The translations under genes were made by a program, and so were the position numbers. The notes beneath the pieces are model-generated. The model made no database searches and was not told the DNA's origin. It saw only the letters and a program-made list of their open reading frames with translations. Below are positions 10,501-20,205 of a stretch of 38,631 nucleotides of DNA, in pieces. Positions within the stretch are counted from its first letter, which is position 1; every line of letters starts with the position of its first letter. Origin of the DNA: Candidatus Saccharimonadota bacterium (GTDB lineage Bacteria > Patescibacteriota > Saccharimonadia > Saccharimonadales > Saccharimonadaceae); assembly GCA_016196195.1 (NCBI GenBank), contig JACPYF010000027.1, forward strand, positions 1-38,631. The letters are read 5' to 3'.

Positions 10501-11357
10501 TCGTGCTCTCCTGTAATCTTGCCGTTGAGGCTACGCAATTTCTGTAAAGCTTCTTTGGCTTGTTCGTGATTTGGCGGCTTACCGTGCCAGGTGTAATCAT
10601 ATTCCATAAAATCAACGCCTTTGCCCGGTACTGTGTGGGCGATGATAACGCTTGGCCGATTTGTAACCGAGCGCGCCATAGCAACGCCGTCGATCACGCT
10701 CTCGATGTTATTGCCGTCAATTTCCTGAACATGCCAGCCAAATGACTCCCATTTGCCTTTGAGGTCTTCTAGCGGCATGACAGTCTCGGTCGGACCATCA
10801 ATCTGTATGTTATTTCGGTCAATGATACCGATCAAGCGAGATAGCTTGTTTTTACCAGCAAACATGGCGGCCTCCCATATATTGCCTTCATCCAGCTCGC
10901 CGTCACCCATAACCACATAGACCCACTGCCCATGAGTTTTGTCGATCTTTTCCATGACATATGCCATTCCAGCTGCCTGCGATAAGCCCGAACCTAGCGG
11001 ACCAGATGTCGTCTCGAGCCCTGGTAGTTTTTCACGCTCTGGGTGTCCTTGCAAACGAGAACCAAGCTTTCGCAAAGTCATCAATTCTTCACGATCAAAG
11101 AAGCCAGCTTCAGCCATGGCGGCATATTGAACAGGGACACAATGCCCATTTGATAGCAGTAAGCGGTCGCGATCTTGCCAGTCTGGGCTTTTGGGATCGA
11201 GGTTTAAAATATCAAAATACAGCGCAGCAAATATATCAGCCAAACCTAACGGACCTGCGCTGTGGCCAGAACCGGCTTCCTCTAGCATAGTGATAATATC
11301 CTCGCGGATAATTTCGGCTTTTTCCTCTAGCTGCTTGGTTGTTAATTTCCCACCCAT
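10497..11357 (-). CDS. Transketolase N-terminal (TPP-binding) subunit
   Basis: GSGHSAGPLGLADIFAALYF; GDGELDEGNIWEAAMFA; IIDRNNIQIDG. Confidence 0.93.
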   Translation of the reverse strand: MGGKLTTKQLEEKAEIIREDIITMLEEAGSGHSAGPLGLADIFAALYFDILNLDPKSPDWQDRDRLLLSNGHCVPVQYAAMAEAGFFDREELMTLRKLGSRLQGHPEREKLPGLETTSGPLGSGLSQAAGMAYVMEKIDKTHGQWVYVVMGDGELDEGNIWEAAMFAGKNKLSRLIGIIDRNNIQIDGPTETVMPLEDLKGKWESFGWHVQEIDGNNIESVIDGVAMARSVTNRPSVIIAHTVPGKGVDFMEYDYTWHGKPPNHEQAKEALQKLRSLNGKITGEHE

Positions 11358-11362
11358 AGCTA

Positions 11363-12034
11363 TTACTCTTTCTCTTCTTTCTTTTTCAACACATCTTTAC
11401 GGTGTACTTCAAAGTCGAATTTGCGATAGACCTCGGCCGGATCATCCACGTCTGCCAAGGCATGCCCTACGTTTATAACATCGATGCCTCCTAGAGCTAG
11501 CGTGTAGGAGTTGTCGACATTCGCACCACCATCCCAGCCAATCTCAACCTCGTCTTTGATCGCGTGGATCAGACGGACTTTCTCCAATTGCAGCATGTTA
11601 GCCTTTCCGCCGTGTTTTCCTAGATCACCGCTAAATATCAATACGTGATCTACCGCCTGAATCAAATCAGCTTTGTCGCTCGGCACAGTAGATCTCATTA
11701 ACGCAACACCAGCTTTAATACCAGCATCCTGCAGGCCCTTAGCAAATGCTAGTAAATCACCTTCGGCTTCGGCATGGAATACTACCAGGCTTGGCTTTGG
11801 ATCTAGAGACGTAATAGCCTCTAGCTGCTCCATTGGCTGCTTGTACATCAAATGCATGTCGACTTCCCAGCCCTCTGCCCAAGATAAGTTACCGAGAGGT
11901 ATTGGTTCACCGGGTGCAAATTGACCATCCATCAAGTCCAGATGTACACGACTAGCAAAGGGCTGCATTCTCAACCATTCAGCATTAATATCTTCGACAC
12001 TTTGTTCAGTTATAGCAGGTACGACTACGCTCAT
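11363..12034 (-). CDS. Ribulose-phosphate 3-epimerase-like TIM-barrel protein
   Basis: VHLDLMDGQF, VDMHLM, IGWDGGANVDN match Rpe motifs; N-terminus divergent. Confidence 0.8.
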   Translation of the reverse strand: MSVVVPAITEQSVEDINAEWLRMQPFASRVHLDLMDGQFAPGEPIPLGNLSWAEGWEVDMHLMYKQPMEQLEAITSLDPKPSLVVFHAEAEGDLLAFAKGLQDAGIKAGVALMRSTVPSDKADLIQAVDHVLIFSGDLGKHGGKANMLQLEKVRLIHAIKDEVEIGWDGGANVDNSYTLALGGIDVINVGHALADVDDPAEVYRKFDFEVHRKDVLKKKEEKE

Positions 12035-12483
12035 CGCAAATTGTCCAATTGGTGATTACGCCGGCGGTAGCGTTCGGCATTTGCAAACGGTGTGTTCAGC
12101 CACGTATCTATTATATTTTTCCACTCGTCAGGGTCGTCATCTAGAACTCTGGAAGGTAGGCATAGCACATTACTGTCGTTGTCATTACGCGTGATCTTGG
12201 CCTCGTTGGCATCCCAAACCACACTGGCACGAATACCGTCAAAGCGGTTGGCAGCCATTCCCATGCCCTGGGCTCCGCCGCACAGTAAAATCGCTCGTGG
12301 GTCTTCGTCTTCGCTACCTAGGACCTTTATTGCGGCTTTTGCGGCAAATTGTGGGAAATCGTCTTCCTTGTCCAAAACTTCGTCACCAACGTCTTCTGTA
12401 TCAATGCCCCGTTTTACTAGGTATGCAAAGACATCCTCTTTAAGATGAAAGCCGTTGTGATCACTGCCCAAATATATCTTCAT
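12031..12483 (-). CDS. rpiB: RpiB/LacA/LacB-family sugar-phosphate isomerase
   Basis: MKIYLGSDHNGFHLKEDVFAYL; ILLCGGAQGMGMAANRFDGIRASVVWD. Confidence 0.92.
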   Translation of the reverse strand: MKIYLGSDHNGFHLKEDVFAYLVKRGIDTEDVGDEVLDKEDDFPQFAAKAAIKVLGSEDEDPRAILLCGGAQGMGMAANRFDGIRASVVWDANEAKITRNDNDSNVLCLPSRVLDDDPDEWKNIIDTWLNTPFANAERYRRRNHQLDNLR

Positions 12484-12512
12484 AATCTACCAATTAGTAT
12501 AAGCGTTTTAGT

Positions 12513-13532
12513 CTAGCTCTGCAACGTCCGGCTGATATCGGCAGTCAACTCAACCAATCGGTTGCTGTAGCCCCATTCGTTGTCGTACCAAGCAACGACT
12601 TTTATCAGGTTGCCGCCCACAACATTCGTCAGGTTCAGATCGACTATCGCACTGTGTGAATTGCCTTTGAAATCGCTCGAGACTAGCTCTTCTTCTGTAA
12701 CAGCCAAAATACCTTGATAAAAAGGCTCTTTGGCGGCTTTTTTGAAGACCTCTTTGATCTCGTCGACGGTAGTCTCGCGTTTCGTGACTACTACAAAGTC
12801 ACTCATGCTAACTACTGGGGTTGGTACACGAACGCTCAAACCGCCGAATATTCCTTCTAGGGCTGGTAGCGCCTTGGCAGCAGCGATAGATGCACCAGTA
12901 GTCGTTGGCACGATGTTTTGGGCTGCGGCACGGGCTTCACGAAGGTCCTTTGCCGGAGCATCCTGCAGCTTTTGGCTAGCAGTGTAGCTATGTACCGTGG
13001 TCATCATAGCCTTTTCGATACCAAAGTTACTCTCGAGAACGGCCATAACAGGGGTTATGCAGTTTGTGGTACAACTAGCGTTAGATACCACATCTGTAGA
13101 AGTAGCGATTTTGTCTTCGTTAACACCCAGCACGATAGTGTCAGCGCCGTCACCCTTAGCAGGGGCTGATATAACAACTTTTTTAGCACCGCCACCGTCT
13201 ATGTGAGCCTGCGCCAGCTCTGGCTTGACGAAGAATCCAGTACATTCGATGACAATTTCTACGCCCAAATCCGCCCATGGTAAACTTGCGGGTTCTTTTT
13301 CTGCTAATATTTTAATCTTCCGACCATCAACAGTTATCGAACTGTCATCAAAACCCACTTCGTGCTCGTATGTCCCGTATGAACTATCGTGCTTTAGCAG
13401 GTGAGCTAACGTTTTTGTATCGGTCAAGTCATTTATTGCTACGATTTCGATATCGCTGCGCTCAAAGGCAATCTTGAAAGCATTGCGGCCAATTCTACCA
13501 AAACCATTAATTGCTACTTTTGTTTTAGACAC
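12513..13532 (-). CDS. gap: Glyceraldehyde-3-phosphate dehydrogenase, type I
   Basis: VAINGFGRIGRNAFK; VSNASCTTNCITPV; WYDNEWGYSNRLVEL. Confidence 0.98.
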   Translation of the reverse strand: MSKTKVAINGFGRIGRNAFKIAFERSDIEIVAINDLTDTKTLAHLLKHDSSYGTYEHEVGFDDSSITVDGRKIKILAEKEPASLPWADLGVEIVIECTGFFVKPELAQAHIDGGGAKKVVISAPAKGDGADTIVLGVNEDKIATSTDVVSNASCTTNCITPVMAVLESNFGIEKAMMTTVHSYTASQKLQDAPAKDLREARAAAQNIVPTTTGASIAAAKALPALEGIFGGLSVRVPTPVVSMSDFVVVTKRETTVDEIKEVFKKAAKEPFYQGILAVTEEELVSSDFKGNSHSAIVDLNLTNVVGGNLIKVVAWYDNEWGYSNRLVELTADISRTLQS

Positions 13533-13598
13533 TACCCACTCCTATAAGCATTAGTATTATTTAAGGATATTGTATCATATACCAATCTATTCCAATAC

Positions 13599-13627
13599 TT
13601 GACAATTGTTTGTATTTGTAGTAATAT
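13599..13627 (+). promoter_or_regulatory. Sigma-70-type promoter
   Basis: TTGACA (13599-13604), 17-nt spacer, TAATAT (13622-13627). Confidence 0.7.
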
Positions 13628-13681
13628 AACACAAGTTCTTGGCAGTTTTGTAAATCACGATTGTTTTAGAAAGGTTGGGCA

Positions 13682-14041
13682 ATGCCCACAGCAACAGAAT
13701 CAGTTTTTGAGCAGAAGGACATGCAGGAGATCGCCGTAGCGGCACTTCTGAGCAAGCCATGCGATGCGCCTGTTGTCGAGCTGCATCTCGACGGAAAGTT
13801 GTACGTCGGCGAGTACTACAAGCACCGATGCAAAGCGAATTCGATTCCGGGCATCCTTGTTTTGAGGTGCCGTCTGGTATCAGAACTTCCAGCCAGCCCG
13901 CACCTCTATCTGGGCGTTGTCATCAAGTCAGACAACACCTGGCACATCCCCAACGAAGAGGGCATTTCATGGGCGGAAAGTACGGGAGAGCCAAGCATTG
14001 ACTCACTTCTACACCGAGGCATAATCGGGCCTCAAGACTGA
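13682..14041 (+). CDS. Uncharacterised small protein
   Basis: 119-aa ORF with leader AGAAAGGTTGGGCA, own promoter and strong terminator. Confidence 0.72.
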   Translation: MPTATESVFEQKDMQEIAVAALLSKPCDAPVVELHLDGKLYVGEYYKHRCKANSIPGILVLRCRLVSELPASPHLYLGVVIKSDNTWHIPNEEGISWAESTGEPSIDSLLHRGIIGPQD

Positions 14042-14046
14042 ACTAC

Positions 14047-14092
14047 AAGAGCGGTAGCGGGGCTTCGGCCCCGCGACATCCGCTCTTTTTTC
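14047..14092 (+). terminator. Rho-independent terminator with cUUCGg tetraloop
   Basis: AGAGCGG...GCGGGGCTTCGGCCCCGC...CCGCTCT then T-tract. Confidence 0.95.
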
Positions 14093-14117
14093 ATGTCCTT
14101 GGCGTATAATAAAGGTT

Positions 14118-15686
14118 ATGAAAAAGCGAGATGTTCTAAAAAACGCCGAGCCACACTACGACAAAAATGAAGTGTTAGAGCTAGAGTTGGCAATAGACAC
14201 CGCAACACAGGCGCATAGTGGTCAAAAACGTCTCAGCGGCGAGCAGTACATCATACACCCGCTAAATGTAGCCAGTACTCTGATTGAATGGGGTATGGAC
14301 ATCGACACGGTTATTGCTGGTGTTCTACATGACACAGTCGAAGACACCGAACTAACTCTCGATAAAATTGAAAATGACTTTGGCCACGATGTGGCTTTTT
14401 TGGTCGACGGCGTGACAAAAGTCGGCCAAGCTAGGGCCGGTATGCGTGACATTGGCAGTTATTTGCCTGGCACCCGCGATAATCTTTCGAAACTTTTGAT
14501 TGCGATTGGTCAAGATATCCGTGTGATCATCATTAAACTGGCTGATCGCCTGCACAACTTGCAAACCCTCGAACATATGCCACGCGACAAACAGTTAAAG
14601 ATAGCCCGCGAATCACTAGAAGTATTCGCACCGATGGCCGACCGTTTGGGTATGGGACGAGTCCGCATGCAAATGGAAGAGCTGGCTTTTAGTTTTTTGG
14701 AGCCAAAAGAGTTCAAACGATTGCGAAAGCTAATGAAAGACCGTCTAGGTAAATCCCACCGCAAGCTGGCAGTTGTACGCAAAGAATTTTCCGAAGAACT
14801 AACCAAACAAGGCATCAAGCACGACATGGACGGGCGCGTAAAAAGCATATATAGCTTAAAGAAAAAACTGGAAAAAGTCGATAATAATATCGATGATATT
14901 TACGATTTGATCGCACTGCGTATCATTGTCGATGACCAAGAGACTTGCTATAGAATTTTAGGACTTTTGCATACTTTATACCAGCCAATGCTGGGTCGTA
15001 TAAAAGATTACATCGCCGCGCCCAAGCCAAATGGTTATCAGAGTCTGCACACTACAGTTATTACACCTACAAAGCAAGTTGTTGAGTTTCAGGTTCGAAC
15101 CCGTGAAATGCACGAATACGCCGAACGTGGTTTGGCCGCTAGCTTCCATTATCATGAACAAAAAGAGGACAAAAACTACCGTAGAAAACGCGGCACTAGT
15201 ACACTACCTGCCCAAATGCAGTGGATTTCACAAATGCAAGAGGTTGCTGATAAATTAAGTGAAGGTGATGAAGTCGCCTTTGACGAGCTAAAGGTCGACC
15301 TGTTTGACCAACGAATATTTGTTTATTCGCCAAAGGGTGATATTTATAACCTACCACAAGGTGCATTGCCGCTAGATTTTGCATATTTAGTTCACAGCGA
15401 CATCGGCAAACATGCCTATAGCTTCCGGATAAACGGCAATATTGCGCCGTTCGACCGCAAGCTACATAACGGTGACGTAATAGAAGTTGTCACGCGCAAG
15501 TTGTCCCACCCTCGCCAAGCCTGGATGGATCTGGTGACTACCGTACATGCCCGCAACAAACTGCGTGCTCAGTTAAAGCAATTGGGTATTATCGAAACAC
15601 TAACCAGTGCTAGTGCAATTATTCGTGACAAAGCAGTTCGAAAAGCGAAAAAAGGCCTTAAGCCTGATTCTTCCAACGCTCGATAG
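14118..15686 (+). CDS. RelA/SpoT family (p)ppGpp synthetase/hydrolase, no ACT domain
   Basis: HD region (VIAGVLHDTVEDTELT), synthetase region (YDLIALRIIVDD; KDYIAAPKPNGYQSLHT), TGS region (FVYSPKGDIYNLPQGALPLDFAYLVH); ends soon after TGS. Confidence 0.95.
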   Translation: MKKRDVLKNAEPHYDKNEVLELELAIDTATQAHSGQKRLSGEQYIIHPLNVASTLIEWGMDIDTVIAGVLHDTVEDTELTLDKIENDFGHDVAFLVDGVTKVGQARAGMRDIGSYLPGTRDNLSKLLIAIGQDIRVIIIKLADRLHNLQTLEHMPRDKQLKIARESLEVFAPMADRLGMGRVRMQMEELAFSFLEPKEFKRLRKLMKDRLGKSHRKLAVVRKEFSEELTKQGIKHDMDGRVKSIYSLKKKLEKVDNNIDDIYDLIALRIIVDDQETCYRILGLLHTLYQPMLGRIKDYIAAPKPNGYQSLHTTVITPTKQVVEFQVRTREMHEYAERGLAASFHYHEQKEDKNYRRKRGTSTLPAQMQWISQMQEVADKLSEGDEVAFDELKVDLFDQRIFVYSPKGDIYNLPQGALPLDFAYLVHSDIGKHAYSFRINGNIAPFDRKLHNGDVIEVVTRKLSHPRQAWMDLVTTVHARNKLRAQLKQLGIIETLTSASAIIRDKAVRKAKKGLKPDSSNAR

Positions 15687-16191
15687 AAGCTTTTATAACA
15701 GATTGAGCTTCCTGCGCTCCACCCCAACCCTGGACTTTGGTGCTGCCAGGTTTCTTTAGGTCTTTGTAGTGGTTAAAGTGGTGTTCGACTTTTTGCTTCC
15801 ACTGCTCGTGTATATCATCGATTGATTTGATTTCATCGCCAGTGTTACGGTCGTCAACCGGTACAACAATTATTTTGTCGTCGACTTCGCCGTCGTCAAC
15901 AAAATGCATCACACCGATGACACGGCCTTTTAGATAAACGCCCGTTGGAATTGGGTCGTTTGTGAGGATGAGCGTGTCTAGCTCGTCGCCATCTTCGTCC
16001 AATGTCTGGGGTATAAAACCATAGTTAACAGGCTTTGCAAAAATACTCGGCTCGACTCGGTCTAGCTCAAATACTCCTAGCTGACGGTTCCATTCGATCT
16101 TTAGTGTTGACCACTTTGGAATCTCTACAACTGTATTTATGATACCGGCCTCTACGTCGCCTGCATCGAGTATTTGGTTAAAATCTGCCAT
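15658..16191 (-). CDS. ppa: Inorganic pyrophosphatase
   Basis: VVEIPKWSTLKIEWNRQLG; YGFIPQTLDEDGDELDTLIL. Confidence 0.95.
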   Translation of the reverse strand: MADFNQILDAGDVEAGIINTVVEIPKWSTLKIEWNRQLGVFELDRVEPSIFAKPVNYGFIPQTLDEDGDELDTLILTNDPIPTGVYLKGRVIGVMHFVDDGEVDDKIIVVPVDDRNTGDEIKSIDDIHEQWKQKVEHHFNHYKDLKKPGSTKVQGWGGAQEAQSVIKASIERWKNQA

Positions 16192-16234
16192 TTTGTTTCT
16201 CCTGGTGCGTTATAATATATATCAGTATTTTACC

Positions 16235-17212
16235 ATGAAACTCCTCACAACATCAGACTATATAGCCGACGCCTCAAAGGCAATTGCCCGCAGTAAAAAG
16301 CGAGTTATTGTGATGACTTTGTGTATTTCGCGTGAGGCAGAAACAAAGTTGTTTATGGATAGTTTGGAAAACGCAGCCAAAAGAGGTGTCGATGTCAAAA
16401 TAGCCGCAGATACTTTCACATTTAGCGCATTTGGGGGCTACTTTTCGCCTTTCAAGCGCTTACACCGTAATAGTAGAGCTGCCAAAAAACTAGCCAACAA
16501 GCTATGGTCTAGAGGGGCCGAGTTTCGCTGGTTGGGTGGCAATTGGCGAATCAACCCGTTTGCAGGAGTGACACATGTCAAATGGACGATTGTTGACGAT
16601 GTGGTTTATTGTTTTGGTGGTGTCAACTTGTACGGAAAAGGGGCGAGAAATATCGATTACATGTTCAAAATCGATGACAAAAAGCTAGCTGATTTATTAA
16701 CGAAAGAACATGAAAAAATCGTACAGACCGATCGCGACCCGACAGATTATTCTGGCTTTTACAAGCAGCTAGACTACGGCAACCTACTAATTGATAGCGG
16801 GCAAAAGAACGATTCTATGATATATGAGCGTGCTGTCGAGCTAGCCGAGCAATCAGAGTCTATTTTATTCGTATCACAATACTGCCCAACTGGCAGATTA
16901 GCAAAAGTACTACACCGTAAAAAAGCCGCAGTCTACTATAACCAGCCAAAAAGCACTCATCGCTGGACTAAACTAATGCTACGCTACGCTCGACTGACTA
17001 GCGGCATAAAGACGCGATATAAAAAGACAACCTACCTACATGGAAAATTTATAATTTTTACAATGCAGGATGGATCAAAAGTCGCGCTGACAGGTAGTCA
17101 TAACTTTAGCTACAGCGGCGTGCGTTTTGGCACGCGTGAAGTCGAGCTAGAGACACACGACCAAAAGACCATAGCCCAACTTGAAGATTTTTTCGTAAAG
17201 TTTGTTTCTTGA
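16235..17212 (+). CDS. Phospholipase D-like / cardiolipin synthase-like protein
   Basis: Two HKD-like motifs: HVKWTIVDDVVYCFGGVN and HGKFIIFTMQDGSKVALTGSHNFS. ATG 16235 lies downstream of TATAAT (16211). Confidence 0.82.
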   Translation: MKLLTTSDYIADASKAIARSKKRVIVMTLCISREAETKLFMDSLENAAKRGVDVKIAADTFTFSAFGGYFSPFKRLHRNSRAAKKLANKLWSRGAEFRWLGGNWRINPFAGVTHVKWTIVDDVVYCFGGVNLYGKGARNIDYMFKIDDKKLADLLTKEHEKIVQTDRDPTDYSGFYKQLDYGNLLIDSGQKNDSMIYERAVELAEQSESILFVSQYCPTGRLAKVLHRKKAAVYYNQPKSTHRWTKLMLRYARLTSGIKTRYKKTTYLHGKFIIFTMQDGSKVALTGSHNFSYSGVRFGTREVELETHDQKTIAQLEDFFVKFVS

Positions 17213-17217
17213 TCAAA

Positions 17218-18141
17218 TTACTTTTCTAGATACTCGCGAATATTTAGGGCTGCTGTAGCACCTTCGCCGACTGCACTAGCAATTTGCATAGTTGCGCCTG
17301 ATCGGACATCACCACTGGCAAATACTCCGGGCATAGTGGTTTGTAATTTACCGTCGGTCTTTATAAAGCCTTGTTCATCTAGCTCGATTTTTGAGTCGGC
17401 CAAGAATTGTGTATTTGGCAGTAGACCGACAAAGACGAATACGCCATCAGTTTCGATCTCAGTCTTTTCGCCGTCTTTTGTAGCCAATACTTTGTTGACT
17501 ACATTGTCAGTAGCGACTATTTCGTCGGTTGTGGTATTTAGATGAACGGTGATTTTGCCGTCGCTCACAGCTTTGTCCAAATCATGCTGCAAAACTTCGC
17601 TGGCTTTGATAGTTGATCGCACCAACAAATCAATATGGGATGTAAATCGCGTCAGATACAAAGCCTCCTGGATAGCAGAGTTACCACCACCAACAACAAC
17701 CAATTTTTTATCACGATAAAACGGACCGTCGCATGTCGCACAGTAGTGAACGCCACGCCCGAAATATTCGGCTTCGCCTGGAACACCGATTTTTTTGTAG
17801 TCACTACCAGTTGCAATCAGCACTACTTTGGCCAAAACGTCATTACCATCTATTTTTAGAATCTTGTGGTCACCTGCGTCGGTGATGCTTTGCACGTCAC
17901 CAAACTCGATCTTGGCACCGAAGCGCTCGGCTTGTGCTTGCAGCTGTTCGGCCAGTTTCAAGCCTTCGATGCCTTCGGCAAAGCCAGGGTAGTTATCTAC
18001 CTGGTCAGTTATCGCTGCCAGGCCGCCAATCACGCCCTTTTCATACAATGTTGTGTCGATGTCTTCACGACAAGTATATACAGCGGCTGCCAAGGCAGAT
18101 GGCCCGGCACCAACAATAACCAAAGGGTTAATGTCCGACAT
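17218..18141 (-). CDS. trxB: Thioredoxin-disulfide reductase
   Basis: GAGPSALAAAVY; HYCATCDGPFYRDKKLVVVGGGNSAIQEAL; GVFASGDVR. Confidence 0.96.
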   Translation of the reverse strand: MSDINPLVIVGAGPSALAAAVYTCREDIDTTLYEKGVIGGLAAITDQVDNYPGFAEGIEGLKLAEQLQAQAERFGAKIEFGDVQSITDAGDHKILKIDGNDVLAKVVLIATGSDYKKIGVPGEAEYFGRGVHYCATCDGPFYRDKKLVVVGGGNSAIQEALYLTRFTSHIDLLVRSTIKASEVLQHDLDKAVSDGKITVHLNTTTDEIVATDNVVNKVLATKDGEKTEIETDGVFVFVGLLPNTQFLADSKIELDEQGFIKTDGKLQTTMPGVFASGDVRSGATMQIASAVGEGATAALNIREYLEK

Positions 18142-18392
18142 TAGGCCGCTAGTGCCGCCGATAATTTATTAGGGTTCCAGCCTACGGTAACTGATGGTTC
18201 GGCATTTTCAGTCTCGATTACAGTTACTGGTACTGATTTTACACCGCTAATCGCCTCTACCTTCTCGCGTTGATCGGGCTGTTCATCTAGATTGATAACA
18301 TTATAGCTTTGGCCTTTGCTGTCTAGGTATTTTTTGACCATCATGCAGTAGGCGCAGGCGTTGGTTGTATAGACGGTGATGTTTTTTGACAT
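18141..18392 (-). CDS. Glutaredoxin/NrdH-like redoxin
   Basis: ITVYTTNACAYCMMVKKYLDSKGQSYNVINLDEQ; ATG 18392 preceded by GGAGATAAA. Confidence 0.88.
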   Translation of the reverse strand: MSKNITVYTTNACAYCMMVKKYLDSKGQSYNVINLDEQPDQREKVEAISGVKSVPVTVIETENAEPSVTVGWNPNKLSAALAA

Positions 18393-18485
18393 TTTATCTC
18401 CTATGTCTGTTTTTGTAATAGCTTTGTTATCATTATATATAGCGCTTGTGTTTGTGGTCAAGACGCTACATGTTGTAGTTTTGTA

Positions 18486-19055
18486 CTATTTTACGGATTT
18501 TAGCTCAACAATGAAAACCAGCGGTTCATTTGGACCAATACCGGCTTGGGGCGCTCCATTTGCACCGTAGGCCTTAGCACCAGGGATAGTCAGTTTGACT
18601 ACACTGCCTTCCTTTACGCCATTTAGACCTTCTGTCCAGCCTGATATGACTTGGTTGAGCGGAAAGCTTACTGGAGTTGCCACGCCGTCTTTTTTGCTAC
18701 TATCGAATATCTTTCCATCGCTGGTCCAGCCAAAGTAGTTCGCTGATACTGTAGACGTTTTGCTAGCAGCCTTGCCTTCGCCTGCCTTTAGTGTTTCGAC
18801 TTTTAGTTCTGTGACAGCCGCCTTGTCAAATGCTTCTGCGCTGTATCCGTCTAATGGTTCTTTCACTTTTTTAGCCTCCTCTGCTTGTTGTTGCTGGGCA
18901 GCTTTTTGTAGCTCTGTTTGCTTTGCTGCATCCCTTTTTTGGTTATCGTTTGCGATGATGACTACAAAATAAGCCCCGATAGAGCCGATGGTCATGGCTA
19001 TGATGATAAACCAGATTATAATTTTTTGCGTTGTACTAGTTGATGACTTATCCAT
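18486..19055 (-). CDS. FKBP-type peptidyl-prolyl isomerase, membrane-anchored
   Basis: VSANYFGWTSDGKIFDSSKKDG...VISGWTEGLNGVKEGSVVKLTIPGAKAYG; N-terminal TM. Confidence 0.92.
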   Translation of the reverse strand: MDKSSTSTTQKIIIWFIIIAMTIGSIGAYFVVIIANDNQKRDAAKQTELQKAAQQQQAEEAKKVKEPLDGYSAEAFDKAAVTELKVETLKAGEGKAASKTSTVSANYFGWTSDGKIFDSSKKDGVATPVSFPLNQVISGWTEGLNGVKEGSVVKLTIPGAKAYGANGAPQAGIGPNEPLVFIVELKSVK

Positions 19056-19115
19056 TTACCCCTCTTCGTTAGATTTTCAGTATGGGTCTTATTGTATCAT
19101 CTTTGAAAACATTGA

Positions 19116-20171
19116 TTAGACTGCAAGTTCTTGAGCTTTTGCGAGTAACTGCTTTTCGGTCGGACCTTTTTCCAATATTCTCTTTAGGGATTTTTTGGCC
19201 TTCTTGATTAGACTCCTCGTCTGGTTGATAGTTAGATCCATATGATCCGCTATATCAGGTATTGACATGGGTTCAACGCCAAGCGCAAGTCCAAACCGAA
19301 GCGTTAGAACCTGCCTTTCTTCCGAATCCATCAAACTTAGAGCTTCGTAAAGCCTCTCGTTATCTAGTTTGCTTGAAACTTGCTCAAACGTGTCGTGACC
19401 TTGGGCAGAAACAAATGCACCGAATTCTGTATCACTATCAGATCCAACTGGAGCTTCAAGCGAAATAGTATTTGTATCATTCTTCCTTATTTGCGCTTCC
19501 TTAACTTTTTTAACATCTAGGTCCATCCTTTGGGCTATTTCTTCTAATGTTGGCTCTTTGCCTAGCTCTGCTGTTAATTGACGTTGTGCTTTGTCCATAG
19601 CCCTAATTCTTTCATGCATGTAGCCAGATCTGTGAATTGTGTGGCCCTTTTCTGAAACAGCTTTCGACATTGACTCACGAATCCACCAAGCTGCATATGT
19701 AGAAAACCTGAAGCCCCTTCTCCAATCAAACTTATCGACTGCTTTCATTAGCCCCAGGTTACCTTCGCTAATTAGATCCAGCAAGCCTAGACCTTGGTTT
19801 TGGTAATTTTTAGCAAAACTTACTACTAATAAAAGGTTAGCCTCTATCATATGTTTGCGGGCGGCTTCGTCACCTTCTTCAATTCTTTTCGCAAGATCCA
19901 CTTCTTCTTTAGCATCAAGCAGCGGTGTAACTTCGGCCTGTCTAAGATATAGTGCCACTAGATCCGTGCCGGTTGACTTACCCGGAGTCATATCAATCTC
20001 ATGATTTTTTGGAATTCCGTCTTTATCTACACTTAACGCAACGGTTTTTGAAAACTTTCCACGGCCAATCGGAATAACATTATCAACCGGACCATCACTG
20101 GAGTGTTGGTCTAAACTTTCATCAACTGGTAACTGACGAGCAAGGCTCTGCGAGGCTTCAAAATTAGTCAT
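19116..20171 (-). CDS. RNA polymerase sigma factor, sigma-70 family (RpoD/SigA-like)
   Basis: DLISEGNLGLMKAVDKFDWRRGFRFSTYAAWWIRESMSKAV; region 4 ERQVLTLRFGL. Confidence 0.95.
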   Translation of the reverse strand: MTNFEASQSLARQLPVDESLDQHSSDGPVDNVIPIGRGKFSKTVALSVDKDGIPKNHEIDMTPGKSTGTDLVALYLRQAEVTPLLDAKEEVDLAKRIEEGDEAARKHMIEANLLLVVSFAKNYQNQGLGLLDLISEGNLGLMKAVDKFDWRRGFRFSTYAAWWIRESMSKAVSEKGHTIHRSGYMHERIRAMDKAQRQLTAELGKEPTLEEIAQRMDLDVKKVKEAQIRKNDTNTISLEAPVGSDSDTEFGAFVSAQGHDTFEQVSSKLDNERLYEALSLMDSEERQVLTLRFGLALGVEPMSIPDIADHMDLTINQTRSLIKKAKKSLKRILEKGPTEKQLLAKAQELAV

Positions 20172-20205
20172 TAGACACTATTGTAACACTTTTTAGCGAA
20201 TATGT

